DNA of 64,000 bases, taken from Mycobacterium mantenii. Lineage in GTDB: Bacteria > Actinomycetota > Actinomycetes > Mycobacteriales > Mycobacteriaceae. The translations under genes and the position numbers were made by a program. This document shows, piece by piece, positions 26,929 to 36,292 of the stretch. Location of the stretch: contig NZ_AP022590.1 of the NCBI RefSeq assembly GCF_010731775.1, positions 3,410,001-3,474,000 on the forward strand, given 5' to 3'. The notes below the pieces were generated by a model that did not search any database, was not told where the DNA came from, and was given only the letters and a program-made list of their open reading frames with translations. Positions within the stretch are counted from its first letter, which is position 1. Every line of letters begins with the position of its first letter.

Positions 26929-28449
26929 ATGACCACACAGATTCCGCACTTCATCGACGGGCAGCGCACCGCCGGCCGGTCCGGCCGCAGCGCCGACGTC
27001 TTCGACCCCAGCACCGGGGGTGTCCAGGCGACCGTGCCGATGGCCGGCCAGGCCGACATCGACGCGGCGGTGGCGTCGGCAGTCGAAGCCCAAAAAGGTT
27101 GGGCAGCAACGAATCCTCAGCGTCGCGCGCGGGTGATGATGCGCTTCATCGAGCTCGTCAACCAGCACAACGATGAGCTGGCCGAGCTGCTGTCGCGCGA
27201 GCATGGCAAGACACTGGCCGACGCCAAGGGTGACATCCAGCGCGGTATCGAGGTCATCGAGTTCTGCATCGGGATCCCCCACCTGCTCAAGGGCGAGTAC
27301 AGCGAAGGCGCCGGACCCGGCATCGACGTCTACTCGCTGCGCCAGCCGCTGGGCGTGGTCGCCGGCATCACGCCGTTCAACTTCCCGGCGATGATCCCGC
27401 TGTGGAAGGCCGGTCCGGCACTGGCCTGCGGCAACGCGTTCGTGCTCAAGCCCAGCGAGCGTGACCCGTCGGTCCCGGTGCGCCTGGCCGAGCTCTTCCT
27501 GGAGGCGGGCCTGCCGCCGGGGGTCTTCCAGGTGGTGCACGGCGACAAGGAGGCCGTCGACGCCATCCTGAACCACCCGGACATCCAGGCGGTCGGGTTC
27601 GTCGGCAGCTCCGACATCGCCCAGTACATCTACGCCGGGGCCGCGGCCACCGGCAAGCGCTCGCAGTGCTTCGGCGGCGCCAAGAACCACATGATCGTGA
27701 TGCCCGATGCCGACCTGGATCAGGCCGTCGACGCCCTGATCGGCGCCGGCTACGGCAGCGCCGGCGAGCGCTGCATGGCGATCAGCGTCGCGGTCCCGGT
27801 TGGTGACAAGACCGCCGACCGGCTGCGCGCCCGCCTCATCGAGCGGATCAACAACCTGCGCGTGGGCCACAGCCTGGACCCGAAGGCCGACTACGGTCCG
27901 CTGGTCACCGAGGCCGCCGTGGCCCGGGTGCGCGACTACATCGCCCAGGGTGTCGACGCGGGCGCCGAACTGGTCATCGACGGCCGCGATCGCGCCAGCG
28001 ACGACCTGACATTCGGAGACGCCAACCTCGAGGGCGGCTTCTTCATCGGCCCCACCCTGTTCGACCACGTCACGCCGGACATGTCGATCTACACCGACGA
28101 GATCTTCGGGCCGGTGCTGTGCATCGTGCGCGCCCACGACTACGAGGAGGCGCTGCGGCTGCCGTCCGAGCACGAATACGGCAACGGCGTGGCGGTTTTC
28201 ACCCGCGACGGCGACGCCGCCCGCGACTTCGTCGCCCGCGTGCAGGTCGGCATGGTCGGTGTCAACGTGCCGATCCCGGTGCCGGTGGCCTACCACACCT
28301 TCGGCGGCTGGAAGCGCTCCGGCTTCGGCGACCTCAACCAGCACGGCCCCTCGTCGATCATGTTCTACACGAAGACCAAGACCGTGACGTCGCGGTGGCC
28401 GTCGGGCATCAAGGATGGCGCCGAGTTCGTCATTCCCACAATGGATTAG
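26929..28449 (+). CDS. mmsA: Methylmalonate-semialdehyde dehydrogenase (acylating)
   Basis: Oxidises methylmalonate semialdehyde to propionyl-CoA in valine degradation. The 506-residue product has the aldehyde dehydrogenase fold with catalytic Cys282 in GERCMA, the NPFTFP-like segment GITPFNFPAMIP, and FGPVLCI near the C-terminus. It is the first gene of an operon with fadE9 and mmsB, the same set as Rv0753c-Rv0751c. The reading frame is intact and ends 4 bases before fadE9. Confidence 0.95.
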   Translation: MTTQIPHFIDGQRTAGRSGRSADVFDPSTGGVQATVPMAGQADIDAAVASAVEAQKGWAATNPQRRARVMMRFIELVNQHNDELAELLSREHGKTLADAKGDIQRGIEVIEFCIGIPHLLKGEYSEGAGPGIDVYSLRQPLGVVAGITPFNFPAMIPLWKAGPALACGNAFVLKPSERDPSVPVRLAELFLEAGLPPGVFQVVHGDKEAVDAILNHPDIQAVGFVGSSDIAQYIYAGAAATGKRSQCFGGAKNHMIVMPDADLDQAVDALIGAGYGSAGERCMAISVAVPVGDKTADRLRARLIERINNLRVGHSLDPKADYGPLVTEAAVARVRDYIAQGVDAGAELVIDGRDRASDDLTFGDANLEGGFFIGPTLFDHVTPDMSIYTDEIFGPVLCIVRAHDYEEALRLPSEHEYGNGVAVFTRDGDAARDFVARVQVGMVGVNVPIPVPVAYHTFGGWKRSGFGDLNQHGPSSIMFYTKTKTVTSRWPSGIKDGAEFVIPTMD

Positions 28450-28453
28450 GGAC

Positions 28454-29620
28454 ATGGCTTCGTTTACCCTCAATGACGACGAACGGGTGATCACCGAGAC
28501 GGCCGCCGCGTTCGCCGCCAAGCGTCTCGCCCCGTACGCCCTGGAATGGGACGCGGCCAAGCATTTTCCGGTCGACGTGCTGCGCGAATCGGCCGAACTC
28601 GGCATGGCTGCGATCTACTGCCGCGAGGACGTCGGCGGCAGTGGACTGCGCCGCCTCGACGGGGTCCGCATCTTCGAGCAGTTGGCCATCGCCGACCCGA
28701 CCACCGCCGCGTTTCTGTCCATTCACAACATGTGCGCGTGGATGATCGACACCTTCGGCACCGCCGAGCAGCGCAAGGCCTGGGTTCCGCGGTTGGCGAC
28801 GATGGACGTCATCGCCAGCTACTGCCTCACCGAGCCCGGCGCGGGGTCCGACGCCAGCGCATTGAGCACCCGCGCGATCAAGCATGGTGACGACTACGTG
28901 CTGGACGGCGTCAAGCAGTTCATCTCTGGCGCGGGCGCTTCGGACGTCTACGTGGTGATGGCCAGGACCGGCAGTGAGGGCCCGCGCGGCATATCGGCCT
29001 TCGTCGTTGAAAAGGGCACTCCCGGGCTGAGTTTCGGCTCCCTCGAAGAGAAGATGGGCTGGCACGCCCAACCCACCGCGCAGGTGATCCTGGAGGGCGT
29101 CCGGGTGCCGGCCGACGCGATGCTGGGCGGCGCGGACGGCGAGGGCACCGGATTCGGCATCGCGATGAACGGCCTCAACGGCGGTCGGCTCAATATCGCC
29201 GCGTGCTCGCTCGGCGGCGCCCAGGCCGCCTCGGACAAGGCCGGAGCCTACGTTCGCGACCGGCAGGCGTTCGGGTCGTCCCTGCTCGACGAGCCGACCA
29301 TCCGGTTTACCCTGGCGGACATGGCCACCGGCCTCGAGACGTCGCGAATGATGCTGTGGCGCGCCGCCAATGCGTTGGACGCCGACGATCCCGACAAGGT
29401 CGAATTGTGCGCGATGGCCAAGCGGTACGTCACCGATACCTGCTTCGAGGTCGCCGACAAGGCCCTGCAGCTGCACGGCGGCTACGGCTACCTGCGCGAG
29501 TATGGTCTGGAAAAGATCGTCCGCGACCTGCGCGTCCACCGAATCCTGGAAGGGACCAACGAAATCATGCGAGTGGTCATCGGTCGGGCCGAAGCCGCGC
29601 GGGTCCGCGCGACCGCATAG
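28454..29620 (+). CDS. fadE9: Acyl-CoA dehydrogenase FadE9 (isobutyryl-CoA dehydrogenase type)
   Basis: FAD-dependent acyl-CoA dehydrogenase, 388 residues, likely acting on isobutyryl-CoA in valine degradation. Family motifs are seen: YCLTEPGAGSDA, the substrate/FAD loop FGSSLLDEPTIRF, and the C-terminal LQLHGGYGYLREYGLEKIVRDLR with RILEGTNEI. The assignment to isobutyryl-CoA rests on the operon with mmsA and mmsB, as in Rv0752c. Confidence 0.92.
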   Translation: MASFTLNDDERVITETAAAFAAKRLAPYALEWDAAKHFPVDVLRESAELGMAAIYCREDVGGSGLRRLDGVRIFEQLAIADPTTAAFLSIHNMCAWMIDTFGTAEQRKAWVPRLATMDVIASYCLTEPGAGSDASALSTRAIKHGDDYVLDGVKQFISGAGASDVYVVMARTGSEGPRGISAFVVEKGTPGLSFGSLEEKMGWHAQPTAQVILEGVRVPADAMLGGADGEGTGFGIAMNGLNGGRLNIAACSLGGAQAASDKAGAYVRDRQAFGSSLLDEPTIRFTLADMATGLETSRMMLWRAANALDADDPDKVELCAMAKRYVTDTCFEVADKALQLHGGYGYLREYGLEKIVRDLRVHRILEGTNEIMRVVIGRAEAARVRATA

Positions 29621-29633
29621 AAGGGTCTTGGAG

Positions 29634-30527
29634 ATGACCGAGCACCTGACGGTGGCCTTCCTGGGCCTGGGGCATATGGGCGGGCCCATGGCGGCGAATC
29701 TCGTTGCGGCCAAACACGCGGTGCGCGGATTCGATCCGGTGCTCGCGGCGCTGTCCGCGGCGACCGAGGCCGGCGTCAGCGGATTCGGCAGCGCCACCGA
29801 CGCGGTGACGGGCGCGGACGTCGTCATCACCATGCTGCCCAACGGCGAGCTGGTCAAACGCTGCTACGCGGAGATCCTGCCCGCCGCACGACCCGGCGCG
29901 CTGTTCATCGACAGCTCCACGATCTCGGTCAACGATGCCCGCGAGGTGCATGCGCTGGCGGAAGCGAACGGCGTCGCGCAGCTGGACGCGCCCGTCTCAG
30001 GCGGGGTGAAGGGGGCCGTCGCCGGGACGTTGGCGTTCATGGTCGGCGGCGACGACGCCGCCCTGCAGCGGGCCCGCCCGGTGCTGGAACCCATGGCGGG
30101 CAAGATCATTCACTGCGGTGCGGCCGGGGCCGGGCAAGCCGCCAAGGTGTGCAACAACATGGTGCTGGCGGTGCAGCAGATCGCGATCGGCGAGGCGTTC
30201 ATCCTGGCCGAGAATCTCGGCTTGTCCGCCCAGTCCCTGTTCGACGTCATCACCGGGGCGACCGGCAACTGCTGGGCAGTGCACACCAATTGCCCTGTGC
30301 CGGGCCCGGTCCCGACATCGCCGGCCAACAACGACTTCAAGCCGGGCTTTGCCACCGCGCTGATGAACAAGGACCTGGGGCTCGCGATGGATGCGGTGGA
30401 CTCAACCGGCTCGGCGGCCCCGCTGGGCAGGCACGCCGCCGACATCTACGCTGAATTCATCGCGTCCGACGCCTCCCATGCCGACAAGGACTTCAGCGCC
30501 GTCATCGAAATGCTGCGCGGCAGCTGA
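29634..30527 (+). CDS. mmsB: 3-hydroxyisobutyrate dehydrogenase
   Basis: NAD-dependent oxidation of 3-hydroxyisobutyrate to methylmalonate semialdehyde. The 297 residues show the N-terminal GLGHMGGPMA NAD motif, the substrate loop DAPVSGG and the catalytic Lys in AAKVCNNM. The ATG at 29634 follows TTGGAG. It closes the valine operon and ends 3 bases from the convergent marR-type gene. Confidence 0.95.
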   Translation: MTEHLTVAFLGLGHMGGPMAANLVAAKHAVRGFDPVLAALSAATEAGVSGFGSATDAVTGADVVITMLPNGELVKRCYAEILPAARPGALFIDSSTISVNDAREVHALAEANGVAQLDAPVSGGVKGAVAGTLAFMVGGDDAALQRARPVLEPMAGKIIHCGAAGAGQAAKVCNNMVLAVQQIAIGEAFILAENLGLSAQSLFDVITGATGNCWAVHTNCPVPGPVPTSPANNDFKPGFATALMNKDLGLAMDAVDSTGSAAPLGRHAADIYAEFIASDASHADKDFSAVIEMLRGS

Positions 30528-30530
30528 GAA

Positions 30531-31034
30531 TCAGAAGTCCCCTGCGCCACGGCGCAACGTCTCGATCGAAGTCACCAGCGCCCGCGATTCCTCTTCGGTC
30601 ATCCAGATGTCGGCGAACACCTGTTTGTTGAGCGTGACGGTGGCGTCCTCGACCGTCGAACGGCCCAGGTCGGTGATCTGCACCAGCGTGGTGCGCCCGT
30701 CGGTGGGATGCGGCACCCGCTGCACCAGCCCGTCAGCCTCCAGCCGGCGGATCGCGTGCGTCACGCTGGTCACGTGGACCTGCAACCGGTCGGAAGCCTT
30801 GGTGATGGGCAGTGCGCCGGTCCGGCTGAACGCCAGCAGGCGCAGCAGTTCATATCGGGAGAAGCTCAGGTCGTAGGGACGCAGCGCCGTCTCGACGCGG
30901 GCCAGCAGGATCTGGTGCGCGCGCATCACCGAGGTCACCGCGACCATGCCCGGCGCCACGTCACCCCACCCGGCGCGCTCCCAATTGGCGCGCGCGGCTG
31001 CGATCGGATCACGCTTGTCCGGTGATTGCGCCAC
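30531..31034 (-). CDS. MarR-family transcriptional regulator
   Basis: 167-residue winged-helix regulator. The DNA-binding part shows FSRYELLRLLAFSRTGALPITKASDRLQVHVTSV-type helices and a wing with HPTDGRTTLVQITD, characteristic of MarR. It is the fifth gene of the minus-strand ThDP/SRPBCC/KAS III/aminotransferase operon, beginning 8 bases after the aminotransferase stop. It could control this operon and the divergent exporter. In M. tuberculosis Rv0737, next to rslA, is a regulator of similar size; orthology is uncertain. Confidence 0.88.
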   Translation of the reverse strand: MAQSPDKRDPIAAARANWERAGWGDVAPGMVAVTSVMRAHQILLARVETALRPYDLSFSRYELLRLLAFSRTGALPITKASDRLQVHVTSVTHAIRRLEADGLVQRVPHPTDGRTTLVQITDLGRSTVEDATVTLNKQVFADIWMTEEESRALVTSIETLRRGAGDF

Positions 31035-31042
31035 GCCCCTTC

Positions 31043-32116
31043 TTACCGCACTTGCAGCCCGGGCGTGGCCTTTCCCAGCGCCGACAGCACCGCCCGCGTC
31101 GACGCGCGGCTGCCGACGGTGATGCGCGCGCCACCGTCCGCGTAGTACCGAGCCCGCGGCTCACCGTCGCCGAAAACCTCGCGCCAGGGCCCGCACTGCC
31201 CATACCCGCCATCCCCGTCGGCGGGCAGATACAGGAAATTCGCATGCGTGTCGGTCGTGTATATCCCCATCGCGCTCAGGCGCATCCGCAGATAGCGGCG
31301 TTCGGCGGTGATCAGCCGGATTCGTCGCCGCAGTTCGTCTTCCGCGCGGTAGGACGCCGCGACCGCGGGCAAGCTGGTGATCGCGATGCCGAACGGCAGC
31401 TGGTAGGACCACAGTGTTCGTGCCAGCTCATGGGAGGCCACCGCGTAACCGATCCGCAGCCCCGCCAGACCATAGGCTTTGGAAAAGGTCCGCACCACCG
31501 CCACGTTGGGGTAACGCGCGACCAATGCCGGCACGTCGAGCCGATGCTCGGGTGCGGCGAATTCGATGTAGGCCTCGTCGAGCAGTACGACGGTGTCGCG
31601 CGGCACGCGCCGCAGAAACCGCAGCACGGCGGCCGTGGGCTCCAGCGTGCCGGTCGGGTTGTGCGGGCGGCACACCACCACCACGCGCGCCGCCGCGGCG
31701 GCATCGGCCAGGCCGTCGAGGTCGTTGTGACCGTGCTCGTCCAGCGGAACGAGAAGCGTGTTCAGCCGCGCCATCCGCGCGAGGATCGGAAAACCGTCGA
31801 ACGTCGGCGATGCCATCACCATCGTGTCGCCCGGCACGGTCAGCGCCTGCAGGGCCTGCAGCACCACCCCGGTCGCCCCGGCGCCCGGCACCACCCGGTC
31901 GGCGCGCACACCGATACGCCTGGCGATCAGGTCACGTAACCGCTCGGGCAGGAACTCCGGATACCGGTTCGCCGCGCAAACGGATCGGATCAAGGCCGAA
32001 CGCACCGCCGGCAGCGGCGGAAAGGGATTCTCGTTGAGCGACACGGCAAACGGATCGACCGCGTTGGGCAGCCCGTCGCAGATCTCGCCGGCCGGCAGGC
32101 TCGGGACCGGTTGCAT
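31043..32116 (-). CDS. PLP-dependent aminotransferase, histidinol-phosphate type
   Basis: Fold-type I aminotransferase, 357 residues, resembling HisC/aromatic aminotransferases: LNENPFPPLP near the N-terminus, NRYPEF, CRPHNPTGT, and the PLP lysine Lys213 in TFSKAYGLAGLR. The start overlaps the KAS III stop by one base. It is unlikely to be the housekeeping HisC because of its setting among a ThDP enzyme and a ketosynthase. It would supply an amino group to, or remove one from, the pathway product. The substrate is unknown. Confidence 0.85.
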   Translation of the reverse strand: MQPVPSLPAGEICDGLPNAVDPFAVSLNENPFPPLPAVRSALIRSVCAANRYPEFLPERLRDLIARRIGVRADRVVPGAGATGVVLQALQALTVPGDTMVMASPTFDGFPILARMARLNTLLVPLDEHGHNDLDGLADAAAAARVVVVCRPHNPTGTLEPTAAVLRFLRRVPRDTVVLLDEAYIEFAAPEHRLDVPALVARYPNVAVVRTFSKAYGLAGLRIGYAVASHELARTLWSYQLPFGIAITSLPAVAASYRAEDELRRRIRLITAERRYLRMRLSAMGIYTTDTHANFLYLPADGDGGYGQCGPWREVFGDGEPRARYYADGGARITVGSRASTRAVLSALGKATPGLQVR

Positions 32117-33135
32117 CAGCCCCGCCCGCCCCAGCGCACCGCGGCGGCCCCGGCGAAGTCACCGGCATGCGCGAACGCCGCCATCATGACCACCTCCCCG
32201 GTCTTGAGCTGGCCGTCGGATATCGCGCGGTCCAGGTTGATCGGAATCCCCGCACCGAACAGGTTGCCGCACTCGTCAAAAGTGTCGCGATGTCTGGACT
32301 CGGGTAGCTCCAGAGCGTCACGCCAGTTGCGCAGGAACGCCCGGTTCGGCTGATTGGTTACCAGCAGGTCGATGTCTTTGGCGGCCAACCCGATTCGGTC
32401 GCACACCGCCAGCGCCACCTCGGGGACCTGCCGGTTGCCGCGGGCCAGCACCTTGGTGATCTTGCTTTCGGTGAAGCCGATGCTGCCCTCGCCGGGACCG
32501 GCCTGCCACCATTTGCGCGGCGGGTCGTAGGAGAGCGTCATCTCCCCCGCGTATTCACCGTAGGTGCGGCACTCGACATCCAAGATCGGCGACTGGTCGC
32601 TGACCGCGACCAGCCCCACCGCGGCCCCGTCGCCGGGCACCGCCGACTGCGCCTTGCGCCGGATCGTTGGTTGATCGAAGAATTGGCCGGCCGCATTCTG
32701 TGCGACGGCGATGAGCGCGGTACGCCCTTCGCCCGCATCCAGCAGCCTACGGGCCACGTTGAGCGCCAACACAAATGCCGCGCAACCGCCGTTGTTCAGG
32801 TCGAGCACCCAGGATGGCCGGATGCCCAGCCGATGCGCGATGCCACCGCCTTGGCCGTAGAACGCCATGTCGGGCACCTGAGTGTGGGTGATCAGCACGT
32901 CGGCGCCCTCGACGACGTCATGGCCGTGCCGCTCGATCAGGCCCTGGGCCGCGCGTTCGATCATGTCGATGGAACTCTCGTCGGCGGCGACGTGGTGGCG
33001 AAACTTCGGGGCGCGGAACATCACGTTGTCCCGCAGTTCGTCCGATTCGGCGTAGCGCGCGTAGTAGTCGGCGGGGATCGGCTCGCCCGGGAGGTAGGTG
33101 GCGACGTCGATCAGGCTGACGCTCGGGTTGCCCAT
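32116..33135 (-). CDS. KAS III-like (FabH family) condensing enzyme
   Basis: 339-residue thiolase-fold enzyme of the 3-oxoacyl-ACP synthase III family, which normally condenses an acyl-CoA with a second thioester. The nucleophile is present as Cys118 in LNNGGCAAF. The usual catalytic His of the HQAN motif is replaced by Asn261 (VTNQPNRAF), while the last triad residue aligns with Asn291 (CGNLFGAG). This suggests acyl transfer or condensation without decarboxylation, as in FabH relatives that acylate non-ACP acceptors. It sits between an SRPBCC protein and an aminotransferase. Confidence 0.85.
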   Translation of the reverse strand: MGNPSVSLIDVATYLPGEPIPADYYARYAESDELRDNVMFRAPKFRHHVAADESSIDMIERAAQGLIERHGHDVVEGADVLITHTQVPDMAFYGQGGGIAHRLGIRPSWVLDLNNGGCAAFVLALNVARRLLDAGEGRTALIAVAQNAAGQFFDQPTIRRKAQSAVPGDGAAVGLVAVSDQSPILDVECRTYGEYAGEMTLSYDPPRKWWQAGPGEGSIGFTESKITKVLARGNRQVPEVALAVCDRIGLAAKDIDLLVTNQPNRAFLRNWRDALELPESRHRDTFDECGNLFGAGIPINLDRAISDGQLKTGEVVMMAAFAHAGDFAGAAAVRWGGRG

Positions 33136-33142
33136 GGTGCGC

Positions 33143-33790
33143 TCATCTCATCCATACCGGCGTCACCGGCAGCCCGTTGCGGTGGCGGTACTCGGCGATC
33201 GCCTTGAGGTTGTTCATCTCCAGCTGATGGCCGGCGCCGAACATGTCCCAGAAGTCACCGACCCACACCGGCCGCTGGGCGGGCGCGGTCTCCGGATACG
33301 GGTTGTGGTCGTAGAACGGGTGATGGCAATTCGTCCACAGCACAACCGATCCCGGCTTGTTCAGGACGGTCTGGGCATCGACGACGCGCATCAGGTAGAT
33401 CATCCAAAGATGCTTGCCCTGATCCCAGGCGCAGTGGTAGTCGACGGTCCGCGCCGCCGCGTTGGCGACGGTGCGGGTGTAGATCTCGGTTTCCGAGCCG
33501 AGCCGGTCGTAGGCCAGCCACAAGCCGGGTTCGTCCGTGGGGGTGAATCCACGCAGGCTGTAGGTCCACTCCTCCAGGCTGCGCGTGTCGGCCATGTAGT
33601 CGTACAACTCGTCGGGTGGGCAGTCGACGTAATCGTTTACGGTGCAGTACTGCCCGAACACCTGATCGTGCGGATACACCGACCGCATCATGTCCATGAT
33701 GATCGGCGTGGCCTTCTCCCTGGGGCTGGTTTCGATGCGGGTGACCCCCTCGATGACGTCGGGGATATCCTCAAGCGCTGGCAACGACAT
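33143..33790 (-). CDS. SRPBCC-fold protein (START/cyclase-like)
   Basis: 215 residues from ATG 33790, which lies inside the ThDP gene (20-base overlap). The segment TVNDYVDCPPDELYDYMADTRSLEEWT is typical of SRPBCC ligand-binding cups, whose members include aromatase/cyclases and lipid-binding proteins. No signal peptide or membrane segment is seen. It could bind or shape a hydrophobic intermediate made by the neighbouring KAS III and ThDP enzymes. The assignment is to fold only. Confidence 0.75.
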   Translation of the reverse strand: MSLPALEDIPDVIEGVTRIETSPREKATPIIMDMMRSVYPHDQVFGQYCTVNDYVDCPPDELYDYMADTRSLEEWTYSLRGFTPTDEPGLWLAYDRLGSETEIYTRTVANAAARTVDYHCAWDQGKHLWMIYLMRVVDAQTVLNKPGSVVLWTNCHHPFYDHNPYPETAPAQRPVWVGDFWDMFGAGHQLEMNNLKAIAEYRHRNGLPVTPVWMR

Positions 33791-35552
33791 TGGTGCGGGT
33801 CTCCTTATCAAATGAAATATGGTCCACGGCAATGGCTTTCGTCGGCGCCGCAGTGATGAACGGGGCGAAGGGCGGGACCTCGTCGGCGGCACACTCGACG
33901 CTGATCACCGCCGGGCCGTCGATGTCGAGCGCGGCTCCCATGGCGGCGGCAAGACCGTCGACATCGCTGACGTCCACCGACGTCAGGCCCGGGAACATCG
34001 CCGCCAGACCGGCGCCCAGCCGGCTGGGCCGAAAACGGTTGTAGCTGTAGAGGTCGTCGTAGAACAGCTGCTCGCGGGTCACGCACATGGCGTGCGCGTT
34101 GTTGTTGAACAGCACGAACGTCATCGGCAGCCGGTATTGCACGGCCGTGTGCACCTCCATGCCGTGCATGAAGAACGCGCCGTCTCCGGCGATCACCACG
34201 GTGCGGCCGCCGGGCCGGCCGGAATTGGCCCGCCCGAACGACATTCCGATTCCGGCGCCGAAGCTGTAGCCCATGCCACCCATGCCGAGCGCGGCCACGA
34301 ACTTGCCCCCGCGCCGCACCGGGAGATAGTGGATCGCCGACGCGCCGGTGTTGCCGGCGTCGACCACGATGTCGGCCCCGTCGGGCACGACCCCGTCGAG
34401 CACCGCCATGGCCTCGCGGTACCGCACACCCGGTCCGGCGCAGGGCGGGGGCGTCAGCTCGGTTCGTCGCACCGCGTCGGGCACGCGCAGACCGGTCGGG
34501 CGGGCGCGGCCGCGAACCGCCTGGGTCAGCTGGCGCAGCGAGCCACGCAGGTCGTCGGTGTGCACGTGCGTGCAGGCGACATAGGGCGGCGCCGACCCGA
34601 TCGAGACCGTCCGCACCGACGCCAGCGCGTCGTCCAGCCCGACGCGTGCGGTGACCGTCAGCGGGGTGCCGACGATCAGGCACAGCGCGCTGGCGGCCAC
34701 CTCTTCGGCCACGCTCGGGTGGCCCATGACGCCGGTCACCCCCAACGCCGACGACGCGCCGTAACCCGGCGCGCCGGCCACATCCTTGGCGTCCGGAACG
34801 GTGGCGACCCGTGCGCGCAGCGCCGCGCGCAGTTCTTCGAGCTCGGCCCGGGCGTCGTCGCGGGCCACCTGTTCGCCGGCGATGATGGTGACCGGGCCCC
34901 GCGCACGGCGCAGCGCCCGCAGGATCGGATGCGGGTCACCGATCAGCGCCCCAGCGCCATCCATCTCAGCACCGTCATGCCCGACGTCGATGAGCGTCTG
35001 CTGAATGTCCTTGGGCAGCAACAACACCGCCGGTCCGCCGGTGCGCGTCGCGGCGACGGCCCGAGGCAGCAGCGAAACGATGTCGGCGGGCGTGCGCAGC
35101 CGCTCGCAGAACACCGACACGGCCGAGAACAGCGCCTCGGCGTTCAACGACCCGTTCGCGCCGCTGGTGTCCTGGAAGCTGCCCTGGCCGTCCATCGCGC
35201 TGGCGGGCTGGCCGACCAGCGCCAGCACCGGGACCCGGCTCGCCAGCGACTCGCCCAGTCCCGCGACCAGGTTCAGCGATCCCCCACCGGAGGTCGCGGC
35301 CACCACACCCAGGCCCGCCCCGCTTCGGCTGTAACCGTCGGCCATGGTGGCCGCCGAGAACTCGTGCTTGGCCAGCACCGCGTTGACCTCGGGGCGGAAA
35401 TACGCGGCGTCGTACACGTCCTCGATGTTGGCGCCGTCCACACCGAAGATGTGATCGACTCCGATTGCCGCGAGGTGCCCGACGATGTGGTCGACCACCC
35501 GATACCTGCCGGGCATGCCTGGGATAACGAGGGGGGCACCCGGTCGGTTCAT
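33771..35552 (-). CDS. Thiamine-diphosphate-dependent enzyme (acetolactate synthase-like)
   Basis: 593-residue member of the ThDP decarboxylase/lyase superfamily. The catalytic Glu64 is in AKHEFSAATMADGYSR (Pyr domain), and the cofactor motif GDGAFFMHGMEVHTAV ending FNNNAH is in the PP domain. It is not the housekeeping IlvB by context. Relatives carry out 2-oxoacid decarboxylation or carboligation. It is first in a five-gene operon; the divergent ABC transporter starts 44 bases away, so both promoters lie in 35553-35596. Confidence 0.88.
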   Translation of the reverse strand: MNRPGAPLVIPGMPGRYRVVDHIVGHLAAIGVDHIFGVDGANIEDVYDAAYFRPEVNAVLAKHEFSAATMADGYSRSGAGLGVVAATSGGGSLNLVAGLGESLASRVPVLALVGQPASAMDGQGSFQDTSGANGSLNAEALFSAVSVFCERLRTPADIVSLLPRAVAATRTGGPAVLLLPKDIQQTLIDVGHDGAEMDGAGALIGDPHPILRALRRARGPVTIIAGEQVARDDARAELEELRAALRARVATVPDAKDVAGAPGYGASSALGVTGVMGHPSVAEEVAASALCLIVGTPLTVTARVGLDDALASVRTVSIGSAPPYVACTHVHTDDLRGSLRQLTQAVRGRARPTGLRVPDAVRRTELTPPPCAGPGVRYREAMAVLDGVVPDGADIVVDAGNTGASAIHYLPVRRGGKFVAALGMGGMGYSFGAGIGMSFGRANSGRPGGRTVVIAGDGAFFMHGMEVHTAVQYRLPMTFVLFNNNAHAMCVTREQLFYDDLYSYNRFRPSRLGAGLAAMFPGLTSVDVSDVDGLAAAMGAALDIDGPAVISVECAADEVPPFAPFITAAPTKAIAVDHISFDKETRTNVVASA

Positions 35553-35596
35553 CGCCCGTCCCTGAACCGATCGCCGCTCGCCATCGTGGTGCCTAG

Positions 35597-36292
35597 ATGA
35601 CCATCGAACTGCGCGACGTCGTGCGCCGGTACCGGGTCGGCGGTCAGACGGTGCGGGCGCTCGACGAGGTCAGCCTGCGACTGGCGGACGGGCAGTTCGT
35701 GTCGGTCGTCGGGCCGTCCGGGGCGGGCAAGAGCACGCTGCTGCACCTGCTCGGCGCGCTGGACTCCCCCGATTCCGGGTCGATCCTGTTCGACGGCGAG
35801 GAGATCTCGCGGCTCAGCGATGAAGAACAGTCGCGGTTCCGCCATCACCGGGTGGGCTTCATCTTTCAGTTCTTCAACCTGCTGCCGACGCTGTCGGCGT
35901 GGGAGAACGTGGCGATTCCCAGGCTGCTCGACGGGGTCCGGCTGGGCAGGGCCAAACCGGAGGCGATCCGGCTGCTGGACCGGGTCGGGCTCGGCGACCG
36001 GACCCGGCACCGGCCGGCCGAGCTGTCCGGCGGCCAGATGCAGCGGGTCGCGGTGGCTCGCGCATTGATGATGAACCCGCCGTTGATCCTCGCCGATGAG
36101 CCGACCGGAAACCTGGACTCCACGACGGGCGCGTCCATTTTGGCGCTGCTGGCCGAGGTGGCCCACGAGGACGGTCCGGGCCGGCTGGTGGTGATGGTGA
36201 CCCACAACTCCGATGCGGCCGCGGCCACCGACCGGGTGATCACGCTGCAGGACGGCCGGGTCGGTTCGGACGTCCTGGCGGTCGCCGGGTGA
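35597..36292 (+). CDS. ABC transporter ATP-binding protein (MacB/LolD type)
   Basis: 231-residue ATPase with Walker A GPSGAGKST (about 39-47), Q-loop, signature LSGGQMQR and Walker B LILADEPTGNLD. The sequence is of the FtsE/LolD/MacB class that pairs with FtsX-type permeases. Its stop overlaps the permease start (GTGA). Divergent orientation to the biosynthetic operon suggests export of that product or self-protection, by inference. Confidence 0.93.
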   Translation: MTIELRDVVRRYRVGGQTVRALDEVSLRLADGQFVSVVGPSGAGKSTLLHLLGALDSPDSGSILFDGEEISRLSDEEQSRFRHHRVGFIFQFFNLLPTLSAWENVAIPRLLDGVRLGRAKPEAIRLLDRVGLGDRTRHRPAELSGGQMQRVAVARALMMNPPLILADEPTGNLDSTTGASILALLAEVAHEDGPGRLVVMVTHNSDAAAATDRVITLQDGRVGSDVLAVAG

